Assembly: GCA_009839745.1 (NCBI GenBank)
Contig: VXPE01000033.1
Location: forward strand, 32,844 to 79,070
DNA: 46,227 nt
Origin: Candidatus Poribacteria bacterium
Lineage (GTDB): Bacteria > Poribacteria > WGA-4E > WGA-3G
Reading direction: 5' to 3'
The first letter of the stretch is position 1. Each line of letters begins with the position of its first letter. The notes under the pieces are model-generated. The model did not search any database, was not told the origin of the DNA, and saw nothing but the letters and a program-made list of their open reading frames with translations. Positions 43,214 through 46,227 of the stretch are shown one piece after another. The position numbers were made by a program, and so were the translations under genes.

Positions 43214-43338
43214 TTGCGTGAGAAGTTCGCAGCTATAAGCGGTTAGTTCACAACACCCTCTTATTCCAAACCCTATACCCTGTAGCTTATAGCAGAAGGC
43301 TTCTTGACGCCTAACCCCTATAGAGGATTATTTTTCTC

Positions 43339-46227
43339 ATGAAACACATAAGCATACCCAAGATAGGCTTCGGCATACTGACGGCACTCATGCTGGCATT
43401 TGGTGTGCCGGGCACCGCAGAGGCGCTGACCCTTGATCACAGATCAGGCGGCGGCAATTACCGGACAGTATTTCCGGGAGATCCCTTCACTATATCATTT
43501 TCAGTAAGGTTGGCTGGGAGTGCCACCCCAAAACCAGGCCACAGTAGCGTATCTGGACAGACAGACTACTCTTACTATACCGAAGGGACTAACGTGCAGA
43601 GCGGATACCAATCTGGTAATGAAACCTTTGGTAATCCTTCAACGACTGCTACGACTGATGATGTACTGGTATCTGCTGCTGCTGCTGTCTACTACAACGA
43701 TGAGGCTCTTGCGATTAACATTCCTGATGGATTTATTCTGAGAAAAGGCAGTGCGCGAGTGCCAGCTCAGAGCGGGACTTCTAGGCTAACTGAGAGGACC
43801 ACCGATACAGCAACTCTCGGTGATTTTTCCCTACATGAAGCCGCTGCTGACACTAATCTAAGACTTGGAGCTACGATTACTTTGAGCGGCACAGCTTCTA
43901 ATACTGCGGGTAGTCATAGTATCACAATAACAGATGTGACACCTGAGAGTGATTTTCCGGCGATCAATCCAGCACCAACTTCAGGGACATCGCTTACCTT
44001 CACAATTTACGTAGTGCCACGGGTACATCAACTTGATTCGCCGGCAACAGCACTTGCATCTGGGTCGGATAGTGTCTACTACGGGTATAAAGATGCCGAG
44101 CATCAGGTCAATACTGCCTTTGCCTTTACTCCAACAGCTAATGCTCCGGTTTATTATTCAGTTCAGGGCAGTGGAAGCCTCCACGTGGGAGAAGACAATT
44201 CAAATCCGAAACTCCCTCTCTCCAATGGGACACTGACATCCAGTAGTGCCAGTGTGTATCTTAGGGGTCATACAGCTACCAGCAGAGTTACTGCCTCTGT
44301 TGGTGGCACTACGCCTCACACTGTTATCTATATCTACATAGATCCGAGTAACGTGGCGCGGTATCCTCGGTTAGAAATAACAAACGAAACTAATCAGAGT
44401 GGTGCTTCCGGCGGACAGCTTGAGGATTATCTTGAGGTGAAAGTAACGGATGGAAGAGGCAGTCCTGTCTCTGGGGTGGCCGTTGAGTTTACAACAACTG
44501 CAAGCGATTCTATGTTTATTCCTGTCCCTGGTACAAGGGTCTATGGTACCGCCGCGGCGTTGGCAGCAGCTGTTAGCGATCCTGTGAACGGGATGGTTTT
44601 CCCGGCGACATCTACTGTTCCCCCTAAGAAAGCTAGCCCTGTATTCGTCCAAACAGATCGTAGTGGCCTCGCAAAAGTTTACTATGAGTTAGGTACAGAG
44701 ACAACTCAGACGATTACTGCTAATTTAGTGGGTGTACCTCCTTCTCCTTATGTATCCAAAAGCTTTACGGCTACTCTGGGAGGAACAGGCAGCACGAGGG
44801 TCGCTAATTTAGAGATAGTCTCTGGGAATCCGCAGCGTGCGGCAAAGGCCAAGCAACTTGATGCCCCCTTGGTTGTGATCGCGCGAAGTACAGCAGGCTT
44901 CAGGATACCAAATGTGGTCATTCAGTTTAGAACCAATACTGGAATCCTTTCACGGCATGGTTTAACACAAAAACCATCGGAGGGATCTAATTCTGGTCAA
45001 GTACCTACTGGTACATTAAATCCTGATACCGGTCAGCAGATATATGTTGTCACCGGTTCTAACGGTCAAGCAAGCGTTGACTACAATATCGGTCAAATTG
45101 TCGTCGCGAGAGAAGTTGTTGCCGAGGTCCGGCACGAATCCCGCGATTCCGATTATAGTTTCGCGATTGATCGGGTGGTCTTCAACGTCAATGGTAGTGG
45201 AAGCCAACAGCAGCAAAACCAGAACCAAAACCAGAACAACCAGAACAACCAAATAGCAGCCGTTGTCCTGTCCTCTGTCACTGGAAGTGCGGGTGGCACG
45301 GCAACACTTAGGATTACCGCACCAGCGAACGCAGTGGTTACCGTGGGCAATGCACTCCGTGAGACGCAAGGGTTGGATACCTTCCCGAGAGCAAATGCTT
45401 CGGCACCGACACGCTCTGGGACAACTGTGACAAGCAGACTCACGCTACCGAGCCAAGTGGATACCTACCCGCTCACTGTCACTGTCGGGGGGACAGAGTA
45501 TCGGGTGAGCGTTGTGGTCACAGCTGCCGCCGCTGGACAGAGCAGCGGCAGGCTTACGGTGAGTGTGGATCCGTTTAGTGGTGCCCCGGGCTCTACCGCG
45601 ACCGTCAGGGTGTCAGCAACCGATGCAGATGGCGATCCTGCGAATATCACAGTGCGTTTGAGTGCTACGAATGGGGTGCTCTCGGCTTCAAGTGTAGAAA
45701 CAGGCACTGAGGGCACGGATGATAGTATCCGGATCGTCCGTGGCAGCACAGCCGGGACCGAAAACTACGTTACTGTCAACGGTCCAAGTGGCTATGAGTC
45801 GGTGCGGGGTCGGTTTATCATCGCTGCGCCGGCAAGCGGCATGGGCGTGAGTGCACAAGACACCGACACAGGCACCGGTGGCACGCAAACGACCTCTACA
45901 GTGTCCGGGTCTCCGAGTAGCATTGAGATTGAGGGGTCTCCGAGGATTGACGGTAGATTGGCACAGGCGTTACGGCTTCGTGCCCGAGTGCTCGATGCCA
46001 ACGACAGGGGAGTTTCAGGTGTCGGCGTGACGTTCCGTGTTATCGCGCCAGGGCAAGGCGCGTTTGCGGGGGCTCGCGGCTCTGGACGTGCGATCAGAAT
46101 CGAGACGGATGGAAGTGGCGACGTAAGTACGAACTTCACACCGACGCGTGCCACGAGTACCGGCACGATCACCGTTGAGGCGAAAGCCGCGGGTGTCAGT
46201 GCGTCTGTCTCTTTTATCATTGATGTC
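43339..46227 (+). CDS. Large secreted Ig-like (Big_1-type) repeat protein, 3' end outside window
   Basis: The open frame runs unbroken from ATG 43339 to the window edge, 963 residues so far. A signal peptide ends near GTAEAL. Later segments look like bacterial Ig-like modules of invasin/Big_1 type, with the pattern DxxGxPVxGVxVxF...TDxxGxAxxxY: near residue 370 (VTDGRGSPVSGVAVEF) and again near the end (VLDANDRGVSGVGVTF). A Q/N-rich linker lies at about residue 622-640. The repeats suggest a surface or adhesive protein. The C-terminus, and so any sorting tail, lies outside the window. Confidence 0.8.
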   Translation, partial: MKHISIPKIGFGILTALMLAFGVPGTAEALTLDHRSGGGNYRTVFPGDPFTISFSVRLAGSATPKPGHSSVSGQTDYSYYTEGTNVQSGYQSGNETFGNPSTTATTDDVLVSAAAAVYYNDEALAINIPDGFILRKGSARVPAQSGTSRLTERTTDTATLGDFSLHEAAADTNLRLGATITLSGTASNTAGSHSITITDVTPESDFPAINPAPTSGTSLTFTIYVVPRVHQLDSPATALASGSDSVYYGYKDAEHQVNTAFAFTPTANAPVYYSVQGSGSLHVGEDNSNPKLPLSNGTLTSSSASVYLRGHTATSRVTASVGGTTPHTVIYIYIDPSNVARYPRLEITNETNQSGASGGQLEDYLEVKVTDGRGSPVSGVAVEFTTTASDSMFIPVPGTRVYGTAAALAAAVSDPVNGMVFPATSTVPPKKASPVFVQTDRSGLAKVYYELGTETTQTITANLVGVPPSPYVSKSFTATLGGTGSTRVANLEIVSGNPQRAAKAKQLDAPLVVIARSTAGFRIPNVVIQFRTNTGILSRHGLTQKPSEGSNSGQVPTGTLNPDTGQQIYVVTGSNGQASVDYNIGQIVVAREVVAEVRHESRDSDYSFAIDRVVFNVNGSGSQQQQNQNQNQNNQNNQIAAVVLSSVTGSAGGTATLRITAPANAVVTVGNALRETQGLDTFPRANASAPTRSGTTVTSRLTLPSQVDTYPLTVTVGGTEYRVSVVVTAAAAGQSSGRLTVSVDPFSGAPGSTATVRVSATDADGDPANITVRLSATNGVLSASSVETGTEGTDDSIRIVRGSTAGTENYVTVNGPSGYESVRGRFIIAAPASGMGVSAQDTDTGTGGTQTTSTVSGSPSSIEIEGSPRIDGRLAQALRLRARVLDANDRGVSGVGVTFRVIAPGQGAFAGARGSGRAIRIETDGSGDVSTNFTPTRATSTGTITVEAKAAGVSASVSFIIDV

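Larger units (their letters stand above)
42864..43338. other. Intergenic repeat-rich region
   Basis: No gene is seen in these 475 bp. It holds a terminator, two palindromes (43001-43019 and 43097-43124), and three copies of the CACAGG-type dispersed repeat (43031-43070, 43147-43184, 43185-43213), all ahead of the large Ig-like protein. Confidence 0.7.

Noticed and set aside
45190-45250. Q/N-rich stretch as a prion-like domain
   Set aside because: It is about 20 residues long and sits between Ig-like modules, where a flexible linker explains it.

Overview
The window looks like chromosomal DNA of a Gram-negative, sponge-associated or marine bacterium of the Candidatus Poribacteria type. This is an inference from gene content, not from a marker gene: six phytanoyl-CoA dioxygenase (PhyH) family genes, a DUF362 protein, a Gfo/Idh/MocA oxidoreductase, LamG and lamin-tail secreted proteins, a DUF6785-like membrane protein, and a C-terminal FlgD/T9SS-like sorting domain. 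No rRNA, tRNA or CRISPR array was seen.

Layout. 1-5.9 kb (minus strand): a fused transporter/spermidine-synthase-like/TPR protein, an AAA ATPase with a C-terminal PD-(D/E)XK nuclease domain, and a TrmJ-like RNA methyltransferase. 5.9-9.0 kb (plus): a consensus promoter and a structured leader with a terminator-like hairpin, then gap, tpiA (no pgk between them), secG and a small membrane protein. 9.1-14.8 kb: uronate isomerase-like enzyme, MazG-like pyrophosphohydrolase, one divergent PhyH gene, a tandem PhyH pair and a LamG protein. 14.8-16.8 kb (minus): a two-gene cassette of a cGAS/DncV-like nucleotidyltransferase and a TIR/deoxyribosyltransferase-like protein, which I read as a minimal CBASS-like anti-phage system. 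17.2-24.4 kb (minus): PhyH, DUF362, acyl-CoA synthetase-like, Uma2, cysteine desulfurase and Gfo/Idh/MocA. 24.5-29.9 kb (plus): lipoprotein, metallo-beta-lactamase/cupin fusion, truncated threonine-aldolase-like gene, NTF2-like protein, and a large secreted metzincin-like protein with YWTD repeats.

30-39.6 kb is a mosaic of small inverted-repeat elements, two close PhyH paralogues around a Cu/Zn superoxide dismutase lipoprotein, gene remnants, and three small HTH genes with an operator-like repeat array. 39.7-46.2 kb holds two giant secreted proteins, the last running off the window.

Short dispersed repeats are a major theme. The clearest are a leader-like element of fixed size (CCTTGCGG to GCTA, 71-72 bp apart, four copies) that supplies a Shine-Dalgarno site to at least two genes, a 188-201 bp element with 12-bp terminal inverted repeats (two copies in opposite orientation), and several palindromic families. 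The most interesting protein-level signals are the CBASS-like pair and a shared C-terminal tail (A-x-G-K-x-T-x-T-W-G-x-L-K) on two otherwise unrelated secreted proteins.
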